Below, piece by piece: positions 9,444 to 17,875 of a stretch of 64,000 bases of DNA. The stretch is from Vogesella indigofera (GTDB lineage Bacteria > Pseudomonadota > Gammaproteobacteria > Burkholderiales > Chromobacteriaceae), in assembly GCF_028548395.1 (NCBI RefSeq), contig NZ_JAQQLA010000003.1, positions 719,820 through 783,819 on the forward strand, written 5' to 3'. A model generated the notes under the pieces. The model saw only the letters and a list, made by a program, of their open reading frames with translations, made no database searches and had not been told where the DNA came from. How positions within the stretch are numbered: position 1 is the stretch's first letter; each line of letters starts with the position of its first letter. A program made the position numbers and the translations under genes.

Positions 9444-9864
9444 CTTTACCCTGCCGCCCTTAGGCCGCCGCTGGCTGCAACGCCTGCCGGCAACGCCACC
9501 GGCGTGGCTGCTGGTGCACAGCCTCAACCAGCTGCAGAAGCGGCAAGTGCTGGCCGCCGACATGAGCCTGCTCAGCGGCAAGACCTTCGCGGTGGAGATT
9601 TGCGACGCCGGCCTGACGCTGATCTTTTCCGCCGATGACGAGCGCTTCCACACCGGCAGCAGTGGCGACGCGCCCGACCTGCGGCTGGCCGCCAATCTGG
9701 CCGACTTCCTGCGGCTGATGCTGCGCGAGGAAGACCCGGACACGCTGTTCTTCTCGCGCCGGCTGCGCATCGAGGGCGACACCGAGCTGGGGCTGATCGT
9801 GAAAAACCTGCTCGACAGCGTCGACTGGGACAGCACGCCGCTGCGCCGCTTCATGCAGCACTAG
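9430..9864 (+). CDS. ubiT: Ubiquinone biosynthesis accessory factor UbiT (SCP2 domain)
   Basis: This 144-residue protein with a sterol carrier (SCP2) lipid-binding fold is the third component of the oxygen-independent ubiquinone pathway, thought to organise lipophilic intermediates much as UbiJ does aerobically. Segments such as [25 protein letters not shown] and [22 protein letters not shown] fit the family, and the conserved GDTELG lies near the C-terminus. It overlaps ubiV and ends the operon, followed by an inverted-repeat hairpin. In E. coli the three genes are split into two divergent units; here they are one operon. Confidence 0.93.
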   Translation: MPVPDFTLPPLGRRWLQRLPATPPAWLLVHSLNQLQKRQVLAADMSLLSGKTFAVEICDAGLTLIFSADDERFHTGSSGDAPDLRLAANLADFLRLMLREEDPDTLFFSRRLRIEGDTELGLIVKNLLDSVDWDSTPLRRFMQH

Positions 9865-9884
9865 CGCTGTAACCCCGCTATGGC

Positions 9885-9929
9885 AAAAGGTTGGCCGCAA
9901 CGCCGTGCAGCGTTGCGGCCAACCTTTTT
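9885..9929. terminator. Bidirectional hairpin of inverted repeat copies between convergent genes
   Basis: AAAAGGTTGGCCGCAACG (9885-9902) pairs perfectly with 9911-9928, an 18 bp stem with an 8-base loop, A-rich on the left and T-rich on the right. It separates ubiT from the converging HD-GYP gene. Each arm contains a full-length dispersed repeat. Confidence 0.88.
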
Positions 9930-9950
9930 GTGCTCGTCAGCACTCCACGA

Positions 9951-11060
9951 CTAGCGGATGTGCGGCAAGCCTTCGCCACTGGCAATGCGCTGGTGCACCA
10001 CGGCATTGAAATGGCCGATCCAGCGCCGGTCGAACTGCGACTCGCAGGCATTCAGCTCCGCCACCGCGCGCAGCAGCGAACGGACTTGCTGCCGCTGGCT
10101 GTGCTTGAGGATCACCGCCTCGAACGCGTCGACGATCGCGATCAGCCGCGCGCCGTCGCAAATGCTGTCGCCGCCCAGCCCGGCCGGATAGCCCTTGCCG
10201 TCCAGCCGCTCGTGATGCTGGCGCACCATCAGCGTCGCCTCTTCCCAGCCCGCCATCCGCGCCAGCAGGTCGGCGCCCCACTGCGGGTGATGCACCAGCT
10301 GCGCCCGCTCCTCCTCGCTCAAGCGCCCCTGTTTCAGCCACAGCGCTTCAGGCAGGAACATCATGCCCAGATCATGGAGGTAGATCGCCGCCTCCAGTTG
10401 CAGCGGGTTGACTGCGAAACCAGCCGCCTCGTTGCAGGCGCGCGCCAGCAGCAGGTTGCGCTCGGTACGCCCCTGGAACAGCAGCGAACGCTGTTCGAAC
10501 TGCATCGCCAGCTGGTGGAACAGGCGCAGGTCATCGCGCTGGCTGGCACTGAGTGCGGCGGCACGGGCATCGGCCTGATACGGCACCACCGGCTTGTAGC
10601 CGGTCACCGTCTCGATCAGGTGGGCGATGGCACCGTCCAGCGCCGCCGGCGCCGTTTGCGCGACCTGCGTCAGCTCATGGCACAGCAGGTGAAAGTCGGC
10701 CAGCGTCGCCTCGCTGTGCAGCTCTAGCGTCTGCATCAGCAACTCCAACCGGTCCAGCGCCAGAAACAGCACCTGCTCGATGTTGTAGCTGAACAGCAGC
10801 TCGCCGCTGCGCACCCGTACCAGCACTTCCTCCATGCCGTGCAGCAAGGGCGCCACGAAACCCAGCCGGCACAGCCCGGCATCGCCCTTGATAGTGTGCA
10901 GCAGGCGCATCAGTTCGCCCAGCAGCGCCGTGTCGCCCGGTTTTTGCCGCAGGGCAGTCAGCAGATGGGCGATCCGCGGCGCGTAGTCCTCCAGCGCATT
11001 CTGGAAATCGGTAAAGCTTTCTTCGTCTTCGATGCGGTAATACGCAGGTAAATTGGTCAC
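9951..11060 (-). CDS. Hpt and HD-GYP domain signalling protein
   Basis: This 369-residue cytoplasmic protein has an N-terminal histidine phosphotransfer domain (LLHTIKGDAGLCRLG, phospho-acceptor His in HTIKGDA) and a C-terminal HD-GYP domain (YLHDLGMMFLP; HHERLDGKGYP; IVDAFEAVI). HD-GYP domains hydrolyse cyclic di-GMP, so this looks like a phosphorelay-controlled c-di-GMP phosphodiesterase. All metal-binding HD and HHxxxxGxGYP residues are present. The GTG at 11060 is chosen because it begins the Hpt-like sequence; the open frame continues upstream without family-like sequence. No partner kinase or receiver gene is adjacent. Confidence 0.85.
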   Translation of the reverse strand: MTNLPAYYRIEDEESFTDFQNALEDYAPRIAHLLTALRQKPGDTALLGELMRLLHTIKGDAGLCRLGFVAPLLHGMEEVLVRVRSGELLFSYNIEQVLFLALDRLELLMQTLELHSEATLADFHLLCHELTQVAQTAPAALDGAIAHLIETVTGYKPVVPYQADARAAALSASQRDDLRLFHQLAMQFEQRSLLFQGRTERNLLLARACNEAAGFAVNPLQLEAAIYLHDLGMMFLPEALWLKQGRLSEEERAQLVHHPQWGADLLARMAGWEEATLMVRQHHERLDGKGYPAGLGGDSICDGARLIAIVDAFEAVILKHSQRQQVRSLLRAVAELNACESQFDRRWIGHFNAVVHQRIASGEGLPHIR

Positions 11061-11390
11061 GCCACGCCCCCGGAGAATGTCGGTCTTGTTTGGCTTATCG
11101 ATGCTGTATAGCCAATGACAGGCCAATGTGCCATAGCCGGCGGCAACGCGCCGCCAAAGCTTGACCAGACGCAATGATTGCCGCCTTCCGCCCCGGATTT
11201 CCGACAATTTTCTCCCCGCATGCCAAAAAACACTTGCCGAGGACGGCACCAACAGGCAGACTGCGTTCTGCAGTTTTTCAAGATGTGATCTGTCAGTTGT
11301 TGTAGTGGCCCTGCCCGTACCACAGTTTGTCATTTCTCTTGATTGACATGCGCTTTTCTCAATTTACCTATTCTCCAAAGGGAACAGAAC
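11061..11390. other. Divergent intergenic region between HD-GYP gene and csp
   Basis: This 330-base stretch holds no convincing gene. It must carry the promoters of the leftward HD-GYP gene and the rightward cold shock gene. A small dyad (CTGC...GCAG around 11260) and the csp -35 element are the only recognisable features. Confidence 0.5.
11343..11371 (+). promoter_or_regulatory. Candidate promoter of the cold shock gene
   Basis: A consensus -35 TTGACA (11343-11348) is followed by an AT-rich TACCTAT (11365-11371) as a weak -10 at near-correct spacing. The transcript leader would be only about 13 bases, unlike the long 5' leader of E. coli cspA. Read by eye only. Confidence 0.4.
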
Positions 11391-11594
11391 ATGGCAACCG
11401 GTACCGTTAAATGGTTTAACGACTCCAAGGGCTTCGGCTTCATCACTCCAGACAACGGCGGTGACGACGTTTTCGCTCACTTCTCCCAGATCAACTCCAA
11501 AGGCTTCCGCACTCTGGCTGAAAACCAGCGCGTAAGCTTCGACATCGTTGACGGCCCTAAGGGCAAGCAAGCTTCCAACATCCAGCCAGAATAA
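11391..11594 (+). CDS. Cold shock protein, CspA family
   Basis: This 67-residue single cold shock domain binds single-stranded RNA or DNA and acts as an RNA chaperone. RNP1 (KGFGFI) and RNP2 (VFAHF) are intact, and the opening [18 protein letters not shown] is typical. The start has an AAAGGGA site. The codon use (many AAG, TCC, GCT and CCA codons) is less GC3-biased than its neighbours, as expected for a highly expressed gene. A strong terminator follows. Confidence 0.97.
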   Translation: MATGTVKWFNDSKGFGFITPDNGGDDVFAHFSQINSKGFRTLAENQRVSFDIVDGPKGKQASNIQPE

Positions 11595-11621
11595 TTCTGC
11601 CGCTGGCTGAACGAAAGCCGA

Positions 11622-11650
11622 AAAAAACCCGGATCATGTCCGGGTTTTTT
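11622..11650 (+). terminator. Rho-independent terminator after csp
   Basis: The stem AAAAAACCCGGA/TCCGGGTTTTTT (11622-11633 and 11639-11650) has the loop TCATG. The A- and T-rich base makes it effective in both directions. Confidence 0.92.
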
Positions 11651-11678
11651 GTTTTGTTACTGCGCGCAAGGCACTGCC

Positions 11679-12245
11679 ATGAACACCAACGACCAAGACG
11701 TCTTTCTTGATGCAACTCGCCGCTGGCTGGAAAACGCCGTCATCGGGCTGAACCTGTGCCCGTTTGCCAAGTCGGTCTACGTCAAGAACCAGGTGCGCAT
11801 CATCGTCAGCGAGGCACGCGATCCGGCCACCCTGCTGGAACAGCTGATGCTGGAACTGCGCCTGCTGCAGGAAACTGACCCGCAGGAAATCGACACCACC
11901 CTGCTGGTGCACCCGCACACGCTGCAGCGTTTTCTCGATTTCAACGACTTCCTGGAAATCGTCGATGCCGCGGTGGCCGATATGGGCCTGGAAGGCGAAA
12001 TCCAGGTCGCCAGCTTCCACCCGAAATTCCAGTTTGCCGACACCACCGTCAACGATATCGGCAACTTCACCAACCGCTCACCCTACCCGACACTGCACCT
12101 GATTCGCGAAAGCAGCATCGCGCGGGCAGTAGAGGCCTTTCCGGAGGCGGAGGCGATCTTCGAGCGCAATATCGAAGTACTGGAAGAGCTGGGACACGCC
12201 GGCTGGGCGGCATTGGACGTCGGCCCCGAGCGCAAGAAGCCATAA
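11679..12245 (+). CDS. DUF1415 family protein
   Basis: This 188-residue protein is conserved in proteobacteria and of unknown function. It shows the recognisable opening of the family, with a conserved cysteine (RRWLENAVIGLNLCPFAK), and the segments FLDFNDFLEIVDA, VASFHPKFQFA and NFTNRSPYPTLHLIRE. The ATG at 11679 is used because it lies after the csp terminator and starts the conserved sequence. It has no partner in an operon and ends at a bidirectional terminator. Confidence 0.88.
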   Translation: MNTNDQDVFLDATRRWLENAVIGLNLCPFAKSVYVKNQVRIIVSEARDPATLLEQLMLELRLLQETDPQEIDTTLLVHPHTLQRFLDFNDFLEIVDAAVADMGLEGEIQVASFHPKFQFADTTVNDIGNFTNRSPYPTLHLIRESSIARAVEAFPEAEAIFERNIEVLEELGHAGWAALDVGPERKKP

Positions 12246-12275
12246 AAAAACATCACGCCTAGCGTGATGTTTTTT
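12245..12275. terminator. Bidirectional terminator
   Basis: AAAAAACATCACGC (12245-12258) pairs with GCGTGATGTTTTTT (12262-12275). It lies between two converging genes. Confidence 0.92.
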
Positions 12276-12300
12276 CATTTCCGCCCGCCGGTGGCGCCGC

Positions 12301-12876
12301 TTACTGCTTGTGCGGGTGCCTGCCGGTGATGTCGCGGTAAAAGGCGCGGATCTGCGGCATGTCCGCCGCGATATCGCCGCCAGGCTGATTCAGCGCCAAG
12401 ATGCCGCCACGTTTGGTGGGGTAATCGAGATACGCCAGCGCAATCGGCACGCCGGCGCCCTGCGCGATGTAATAGAAACCGCTCTTCCACTCCGTCACCC
12501 GGCCACGGGTGCCCTCCGGCGGCACCGCCAGCACCAGCGCGTCACGCTGGCGGAACTCGGCCACCATCTGCTCCACCAGCGAATTGTTCTGGCGACGGTC
12601 AACCGCCACACCACCCAGCCAGCGCATCAGCGGCCCGAACGGCCCGCTGAACAGGGTGTGCTTGCCCATCCAGTAGATCCGGGCACGGGCGGCAAAGCAG
12701 AACATCAGGGTGAGCGGAAAATCCCAGTTGCTGGTGTGCGGCGCACCGATCAGCACGTACTTCTGCAGGCGGGGAAAATCGCCGTCCAGCCGCCAGCCGA
12801 GCAGGCGCAGGGTGGCGACGGAGAACCAGCGACAAAGGGTACGCACGACCGGCGTATCGAAAATGGTGTAGTGCAT
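12301..12876 (-). CDS. Lysophospholipid acyltransferase family protein (PlsC-like)
   Basis: This 191-residue protein is a short PlsC-like acyltransferase. The catalytic HX4D motif is seen as APHTSNWDFP, and the acyl-acceptor site as VPPEGTRGR. Such short members act on lysophosphatidic acid or related lipids at the inner membrane, but the substrate is not certain. The ATG at 12876 has a GGGG site upstream; a TTG at 12888 is possible. The frame is complete with no near neighbours on the same strand. Confidence 0.85.
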   Translation of the reverse strand: MHYTIFDTPVVRTLCRWFSVATLRLLGWRLDGDFPRLQKYVLIGAPHTSNWDFPLTLMFCFAARARIYWMGKHTLFSGPFGPLMRWLGGVAVDRRQNNSLVEQMVAEFRQRDALVLAVPPEGTRGRVTEWKSGFYYIAQGAGVPIALAYLDYPTKRGGILALNQPGGDIAADMPQIRAFYRDITGRHPHKQ

Positions 12877-12991
12877 GCAACGCCCCAAATGCGATAACCG
12901 CAGGGGCTAGCGCAATCCGATCAGCTTGCCGGCCACCAGGGTGGCCGGCGCAAAGAGGGCGAGAGTGTACACCATGTGTCGCGGCACAGGC

Positions 12992-13474
12992 TTATTGCGA
13001 CGTCAGTTGCCCGGAGACGATCAGCTCGATGATGCGCTCGGCGGTATCCATGTCCGCCTGCTGGTATGCCGACTTAACGTAGGGCAACAGGCGCGCCAGT
13101 TCCGCTTCGCTGGCATTCGCGGTCAGCGCCGACATGTCGTAGATGAAGCGCACGAACAGCACGCCCGGCTCCGGCTCCTCGATGCGCATGATGCGCGAGC
13201 CGCCCGGATGCAGCTCCGTGGCCTGCGCGTGGTAGCGCACCTCCTGCTCCAGCTCCAGCTCGATACGCTCTTGCACGATCAGTGTGCCGAAGGCGATTTC
13301 GCGCTGCCAGACACTGCCCTCGCGCGCCACGATGCGGGCGCTGGTGATGTTTTCGTCGAACTGCATCGGCAGCTCGGCGCGCAATACCAGCCCCAGCCAC
13401 AGCTGCTGCCGGGTCAGCGCCGGCGCCTGGCTGCTATCGGCGGGAGAGATGCGAATCAAATGTTCAAACTGCAT
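12992..13474 (-). CDS. DUF1857 (START-like) family protein
   Basis: This 160-residue protein resembles the DUF1857 group of SRPBCC/START-like ligand-binding folds. The opening MQFEHLIRI, the segment LTRQQLWLGLVLRAE and the acidic stretch RIEEPEPGVLFVRFIYD fit the pattern. The ATG at 13474 has an AGGA site; the frame continues upstream but without conserved sequence. The ligand and role are unknown. Confidence 0.75.
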   Translation of the reverse strand: MQFEHLIRISPADSSQAPALTRQQLWLGLVLRAELPMQFDENITSARIVAREGSVWQREIAFGTLIVQERIELELEQEVRYHAQATELHPGGSRIMRIEEPEPGVLFVRFIYDMSALTANASEAELARLLPYVKSAYQQADMDTAERIIELIVSGQLTSQ

Positions 13475-13815
13475 GACAACAATCCTCACAGTGGCGGTTT
13501 CGCCGGTGATGTTCTGATGCCGGCCATTGTAGCTTGGTTGCAATTTCGCAACATAAAAAGCCGGCACACAGCGCATTCTTTAATCAAACAACACAGCAGC
13601 TTAAAGCGATTAATTACACATTATTAAGCAATCCCGATAACGCCATTAAATAAGCATTTAGGCATGCTTTAATTGCATACGCTATGCCATAACAGAGCAT
13701 GCCCATAAGGCCATGTTGTGGCGCCAGCCAGCCGGCCATCAACCGCAGCGGCCGGCCATAGCGGCACAGAAGATCAACCCCACACCAACATCGAGACACG
13801 GGTTCGCTTCTTCCC
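13475..13815. other. AT-rich intergenic region
   Basis: This 341-base region is clearly more AT-rich than its surroundings between about 13540 and 13700. It holds a dyad AAGCAT-N6-ATGCTT (13652-13669) that could be an operator, but no gene, repeat copy or terminator was seen. It must hold the promoters of the divergent flanking genes. Confidence 0.45.
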
Positions 13816-14697
13816 ATGATTGCACCATTACAAAAAGCGTCGTACCTCGGCAATGCCAGCGTCAGCCAGTTTGTGGCCCAGCTGGCCAGCTGGCTGGATG
13901 GCGAGGCGTTTGGCGAACACCAGTTCTACATCCGCGACAAGATCCTGCCGGATGGTTACGACCGCGCCTTCCGTGCCGACACCCTGCAGCAGGCCTTCCA
14001 GCGTTTTTACTGGAATGGCCGCCACTACGACCAGCATCTGGCGATCCAGCAGTCGTTGCGCGAACGGCTGAGCCTGGCGCTGAGCCAGCAACACGACGCG
14101 CTGGTCGACATCATCGACGACACCCTGCTGTGGGCATCCGGCGGCAAGGTGATCAAGCTTTACACCCTGAACCGCGACTGGGCTCGCAGCCATGCGGCCA
14201 ACCTTGCCGCCAAGCTGCAGCGCAGCCTGGCCATTTTCGCCAGCGACACACCGGATTGCAGCGCCTTCGACGGCGAGCTGCGCATGAACGCCGGCTTCAC
14301 CAAAGTGTACACCCTGGCCGCGCCGCAATTGCTGGCTTATGACGGCCGCACCGGCGCCGCGCTGGGCTATCTGGTGCGCCAGTTCTGCGAAAAGAACCGC
14401 CTGCTGCTGGACCCGAACCTGTGCTTCCCGTGGGCGCCGGGCGCATCCACCATGAACCGCAACCCCAGCACCGAGCTGCTGCACTTCAAGCAACTGGCCA
14501 ATCGCAGCCGCTTCCACGCCGAATGGAAAATCCGCGCCGGCTGGGTGCTGGGTGCCGCCTGCGACGCCGCCAGCAGCGACTGGTGCAAGGGCGACGCCGG
14601 TCTGCGCCGTGTCGAGGCCGCACTGTTCATGATCGGCTACGACATCCCGCTGGCCAAGAAACCGGCCCGCTCCGGCCGCAGCCTGCTGGTCGACTGA
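13816..14697 (+). CDS. Unrecognised conserved-looking protein
   Basis: This 293-residue protein I do not recognise. It has no signal peptide or membrane segment and looks mostly helical and soluble. Noticeable segments are RDKILPDGYDRAFRADTL, RMNAGFTKVYTL, AYDGRTGAALGYLVRQFC and WAPGASTMNRNPSTELLHFKQLA; the YDGR-GAALG part resembles active regions of nucleic-acid enzymes only superficially. The codon use is like its neighbours. It stands alone behind an AT-rich upstream region and is followed by dgt. One exact repeat copy is at 14194-14205. Confidence 0.7.
   Translation: MIAPLQKASYLGNASVSQFVAQLASWLDGEAFGEHQFYIRDKILPDGYDRAFRADTLQQAFQRFYWNGRHYDQHLAIQQSLRERLSLALSQQHDALVDIIDDTLLWASGGKVIKLYTLNRDWARSHAANLAAKLQRSLAIFASDTPDCSAFDGELRMNAGFTKVYTLAAPQLLAYDGRTGAALGYLVRQFCEKNRLLLDPNLCFPWAPGASTMNRNPSTELLHFKQLANRSRFHAEWKIRAGWVLGAACDAASSDWCKGDAGLRRVEAALFMIGYDIPLAKKPARSGRSLLVD
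14194..14205 (-). repeat. Dispersed 12-mer repeat copy
   Basis: This is an exact GCGGCCAACCTT, coding A-A-N-L in the unrecognised protein. Confidence 0.85.
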
Positions 14698-14793
14698 GGC
14701 GGCCCCGCCTGCACGCCCCCCGCGTTTCTGGCATGATCGGAGCATGGCGACCGCACGGTCGCCCTGCCTGCCGACCCCAAGGACCATGCCGCC

Positions 14794-16158
14794 GTGACTG
14801 ATCATGTAATGAACTGGGAAGCACTGCTTTCCACCCGCCGTTTCAAACTGCAGGCCGGCAAGGTGCTGGCGTCGCAGGCGCCCGCCACGCTGGAGGCCGC
14901 GGCAGGCCTGCGCAGCGACTTTCACATCGACCACGACCGGCTGGTGTTTTCCAGCGCCTTCCGCCGCCTCGGGCGCAAGACCCAGGTGCACCCGCTGGCC
15001 AGCCACGACCACACCCACAACCGCCTCACCCACAGCGTGGAAGTCGCCAGCGTTGGCCGCAGTCTCGGCAACCGCGTCGGCGCCATGATGCAGCACGCCG
15101 AGCTGCTGCCGGCCGGCTACACGCCGTTCGATATCGGCAGCGTGGTGCAGGTCGCCTGCCTGGCCCACGACATCGGCAACCCGCCGTTTGGCCATACAGG
15201 CGAAGACGCGCTGCGCGAATGGTTCCGTGACCCGCGACATGCCCACCTGCTGCACGGCCTGTCCGCGGCGGAACAGGCCGACATCCAGACCTACGAAGGC
15301 AATGCCCATGGCCTGCGCATGGTCGCCAGCCTGGAGATGTATGGCAGCGAAGGCGGCATGCGGCTGACCTCTGCCGCGCTCGGCGCGCTGATCAAGTACC
15401 CGTGGACCTCGGACGCGCCGCGTGCGCAGGCGCGCGGCAAGTTCAACATCTACCGCACCGAGCTGGCCTACTTCGAGCATGTCGCCGCCGAACTGGGGCT
15501 GATCCGCAAGGGCGCGCACGAGTGGGCGCGTCACCCGCTGTCCTATCTGATGGAGGCCGCCGACGACATCTGCTACGCCATTCTCGACCTGGAAGACGCG
15601 GTGGAAATCGGCATTCTCGACGTGCGCGAGTTCGAGGCGCTGTTCAGCCACTTCGGCGAAACCGAGCGCCTGTGGCACACCGACGATCCACGCCAGAAGT
15701 GCGCGATGCTGCGCGGCATCGCCATCGGCCGCTGCGTCGCCGAGGTCGCCGAGAAGTTCATGGTGCATCAGGACACCCTGCTGCGCGGCAGCTTCCCCGG
15801 CAAGGACCTGATCGACGTCTGCGCGCCGCAGATCAAGGAAACCCTACTCGCCGCCAAGTTACTTGCCAGCCACAAGGTGTACCGCCACCGCACCAAGCTG
15901 GTCACCGAGCTGGCGTCCTACCCCTGCATCGGCACGGTGCTGGACGTGCTGGTGCCGGCGATCCACACCTACCTGACCCAGGGCGAAGACGCGCTCAGCG
16001 CCCGCCACCAGCTGGCGCTGAACCTGCTGCCCGCTCCACTGCACGCCGAACAGGGGCTGTACCACGCCTACATGCAGGTACTGGACTATGTCGGCGCCAT
16101 GACCGACAACTATGCGGCCAACCTTGCCCGCGAAATCTCCGGGGTCGGCATCCTGTAA
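14794..16158 (+). CDS. dgt: Deoxyguanosinetriphosphate triphosphohydrolase-like protein
   Basis: This 454-residue HD-domain enzyme hydrolyses dNTPs to nucleoside and triphosphate. The motifs FRRLGRKTQVHPL, HNRLTHSVEVASVGR, CLAHDIGNPPFGHTGEDAL and EAADDICYAILDLEDAVE mark the Dgt family. The GTG at 14794 is preferred, since AAGGA lies nine bases upstream; an ATG at 14809 is too far from it. An exact repeat copy lies near the 3' end (16114-16125). Confidence 0.94.
   Translation: MTDHVMNWEALLSTRRFKLQAGKVLASQAPATLEAAAGLRSDFHIDHDRLVFSSAFRRLGRKTQVHPLASHDHTHNRLTHSVEVASVGRSLGNRVGAMMQHAELLPAGYTPFDIGSVVQVACLAHDIGNPPFGHTGEDALREWFRDPRHAHLLHGLSAAEQADIQTYEGNAHGLRMVASLEMYGSEGGMRLTSAALGALIKYPWTSDAPRAQARGKFNIYRTELAYFEHVAAELGLIRKGAHEWARHPLSYLMEAADDICYAILDLEDAVEIGILDVREFEALFSHFGETERLWHTDDPRQKCAMLRGIAIGRCVAEVAEKFMVHQDTLLRGSFPGKDLIDVCAPQIKETLLAAKLLASHKVYRHRTKLVTELASYPCIGTVLDVLVPAIHTYLTQGEDALSARHQLALNLLPAPLHAEQGLYHAYMQVLDYVGAMTDNYAANLAREISGVGIL
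16114..16125 (-). repeat. Dispersed 12-mer repeat copy inside dgt
   Basis: This is an exact GCGGCCAACCTT, coding A-A-N-L in NYAANLAREI. Confidence 0.85.
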
Positions 16159-16168
16159 TTCCGCCATC

Positions 16169-16195
16169 GCTGGCAGAACACGCTGTTCTGCCAGC
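16169..16195 (+). terminator. Stem-loop downstream of dgt
   Basis: GCTGGCAGAACA (16169-16180) pairs with TGTTCTGCCAGC (16184-16195) around the loop CGC, 11 bases after the dgt stop. No T-run follows, so it may terminate weakly or only protect the 3' end. Confidence 0.6.
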
Positions 16196-16278
16196 AGCGC
16201 CCCACACAAGGGTTTACCCTCGCACACGGTGTCCGGGCGCTGCGCCACAATGTTTGCCCCACCCTCGCGAGTCCGTCC

Positions 16279-17154
16279 ATGTTCGAACGCATCCTTACCA
16301 TCATCCTGCCGGTACTGGTCATCGTGCTGATCGGCGGCGTGTACGCGCGCCGCGTGCGCCCGGACATGCGCGCCGCCAACAAGCTGAACATGGACGTCTG
16401 TGTGCCGCTGCTGGTGTTTTCTGCACTGGCGGCCAAGGATTTCGACCTGCTGGCGCACTGGAAGCTGGTGCCGGCCGCGGCACTGATCGTGCTGCTGTCC
16501 GGCGTGCTGAGCTGGCCGGTGGCGCGGCTGTGCCGCATCGACCCGCGCACCCTGCTGCCGGCAATGATGTTCAACAACTGCGGCAACATGGGTCTGCCGC
16601 TGGCGCTGCTGGCCTTCGGTCAACAGGGCTTCCAGGCCTTCGTAGTGCTGTTCATCGTCTCCAACCTGCTGCACTTCACCCTCGGCGCCTTCATTTTCAG
16701 CCATCACACCAGCCTGGCCGGGCTGCGCCGCAACCCGATCGTGATCGCCACCCTGCTCGGTCTTGTCTTTGGCCTGAGCGGCATTGCCCTGCCGGGGTGG
16801 CTGATGGCCGGCATCAAGATGCTGGGCGAGATGACCATTCCGCTGATGCTGTTCGCGCTGGGTGTGCGCATGGTGGATGTCAGCCTTGCCGGCTGGCGCG
16901 TCGGCCTGCTCGGCGCCGTGCTGTGCCCGCTGACCGGCCTGGCCAGTGCCGCGCTGGCGATCCCGCTGCTGCAGCTGGCGCCGGAGCAGACGGCGCTGGT
17001 GGTGCTGTTCGGCGCACTGCCGCCGGCGGTGCTGAATTTCCTGATGGCCGAGCTGTACCAGCAGGAGCCGGAACGCATGGCGTCCATCGTGCTGATCGGC
17101 AACCTTGCCAGCCTGCTGTTTGTGCCGTTAGGCTTGGCCTTTGCCTTGCGCTAG
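16279..17154 (+). CDS. AEC family transporter (auxin efflux carrier type)
   Basis: This 291-residue inner-membrane protein is a bile/arsenite/auxin-efflux carrier superfamily permease. About nine to ten hydrophobic helices are visible, with the typical N-terminal ILTIILPVLVIVLIGGVYARR and the family motif MMFNNCGNMGLPLALLAFG. The internal repeat pattern of two five-helix halves is suggested by the second half (IALPGWLMAGIKMLGEMTIPLMLFALG). The substrate is unknown; bacterial members often carry malonate or other organic anions. Confidence 0.88.
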   Translation: MFERILTIILPVLVIVLIGGVYARRVRPDMRAANKLNMDVCVPLLVFSALAAKDFDLLAHWKLVPAAALIVLLSGVLSWPVARLCRIDPRTLLPAMMFNNCGNMGLPLALLAFGQQGFQAFVVLFIVSNLLHFTLGAFIFSHHTSLAGLRRNPIVIATLLGLVFGLSGIALPGWLMAGIKMLGEMTIPLMLFALGVRMVDVSLAGWRVGLLGAVLCPLTGLASAALAIPLLQLAPEQTALVVLFGALPPAVLNFLMAELYQQEPERMASIVLIGNLASLLFVPLGLAFALR

Positions 17155-17166
17155 AGTGCCACCGAC

Positions 17167-17802
17167 ATGACCGTTACCCGCATCTGCCTGGTTCGTCACG
17201 GCGAAACCGACTGGAACGCCGAACGGCGCCTGCAAGGCCAGCTGGATATCCCGCTGAACGACAACGGCCGGCAGCAGGCTACCCGCCTCGCCGCCGCCCT
17301 CAAGCAGGCCGCCCACCCGTTTGCCGCGCTGTACAGCAGCGACCTGCAACGCGCCGCCAGCACCGCGGCGCCGATCGCGCAGCAGCTGGGGCTGGCGGTG
17401 TCCGCCCTGCCGGAGCTGCGTGAGCGCCACTTCGGCGCCTTGCAGGGCGTCACCCTCGATCAGGGGCCGAGCCAGCAGCCGCACGCCTGGCACGGCTACA
17501 GCCAGCGCGAACCGGCGCACGACCTGGGCGGCGGCGAAAGCCTGCTGGCGTTCTCCGCGCGCGTGCACCACGCGCTGGCACGGCTGGCGGCGGAACACCA
17601 CGGCCAGAGCATCCTGCTGGTCTCCCACGGCGGGGTGCTGGACATGGCCTACCGCCTGGCCAGCGGCCAGCCGCTGACGGCGCAGCGTGCGGTGCCGATC
17701 CCCAATGCCGCGCTCAACTGGCTGGGCGTCGATGCCGCGCAATGGTCTATCATCGAATGGGCCGACCAGCGCCATCTGGCACAAACCCTGGACGAGCTGT
17801 AA
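17167..17802 (+). CDS. Histidine phosphatase family protein
   Basis: This 211-residue branch of the phosphoglycerate mutase superfamily shows the phospho-histidine motif [21 protein letters not shown] and the second histidine in [14 protein letters not shown]. It resembles CobC/GpmB-like broad phosphatases rather than glycolytic mutase. It starts 12 bases after the transporter stop, so the two may be co-transcribed. The substrate cannot be told. Confidence 0.88.
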   Translation: MTVTRICLVRHGETDWNAERRLQGQLDIPLNDNGRQQATRLAAALKQAAHPFAALYSSDLQRAASTAAPIAQQLGLAVSALPELRERHFGALQGVTLDQGPSQQPHAWHGYSQREPAHDLGGGESLLAFSARVHHALARLAAEHHGQSILLVSHGGVLDMAYRLASGQPLTAQRAVPIPNAALNWLGVDAAQWSIIEWADQRHLAQTLDEL

Positions 17803-17849
17803 GAAAACCGCCTCCGGCGCGACTATCAGCCAGTGCTCAAGAAGTCCCC

Positions 17850-17863
17850 AAGGTTGGCCGCAA
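17850..17863 (+). repeat. Full-length repeat copy in the msrB leader
   Basis: AAGGTTGGCCGCAA directly precedes the AGGAGA ribosome-binding site of msrB, so the repeat lies in its untranslated leader. Confidence 0.88.
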
Positions 17864-17875
17864 AGGAGATTCATC

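Noticed and set aside
13614..13853. 79-codon minus-strand frame in the AT-rich gap
   Set aside because: It overlaps the start of the unknown gene, has no ribosome site and no family-like sequence.
13828..15768. Long open frame of about 646 codons on the minus strand opposite the unknown gene and dgt
   Set aside because: It is antisense to dgt and another well-supported gene; long shadow frames are expected at this GC content.
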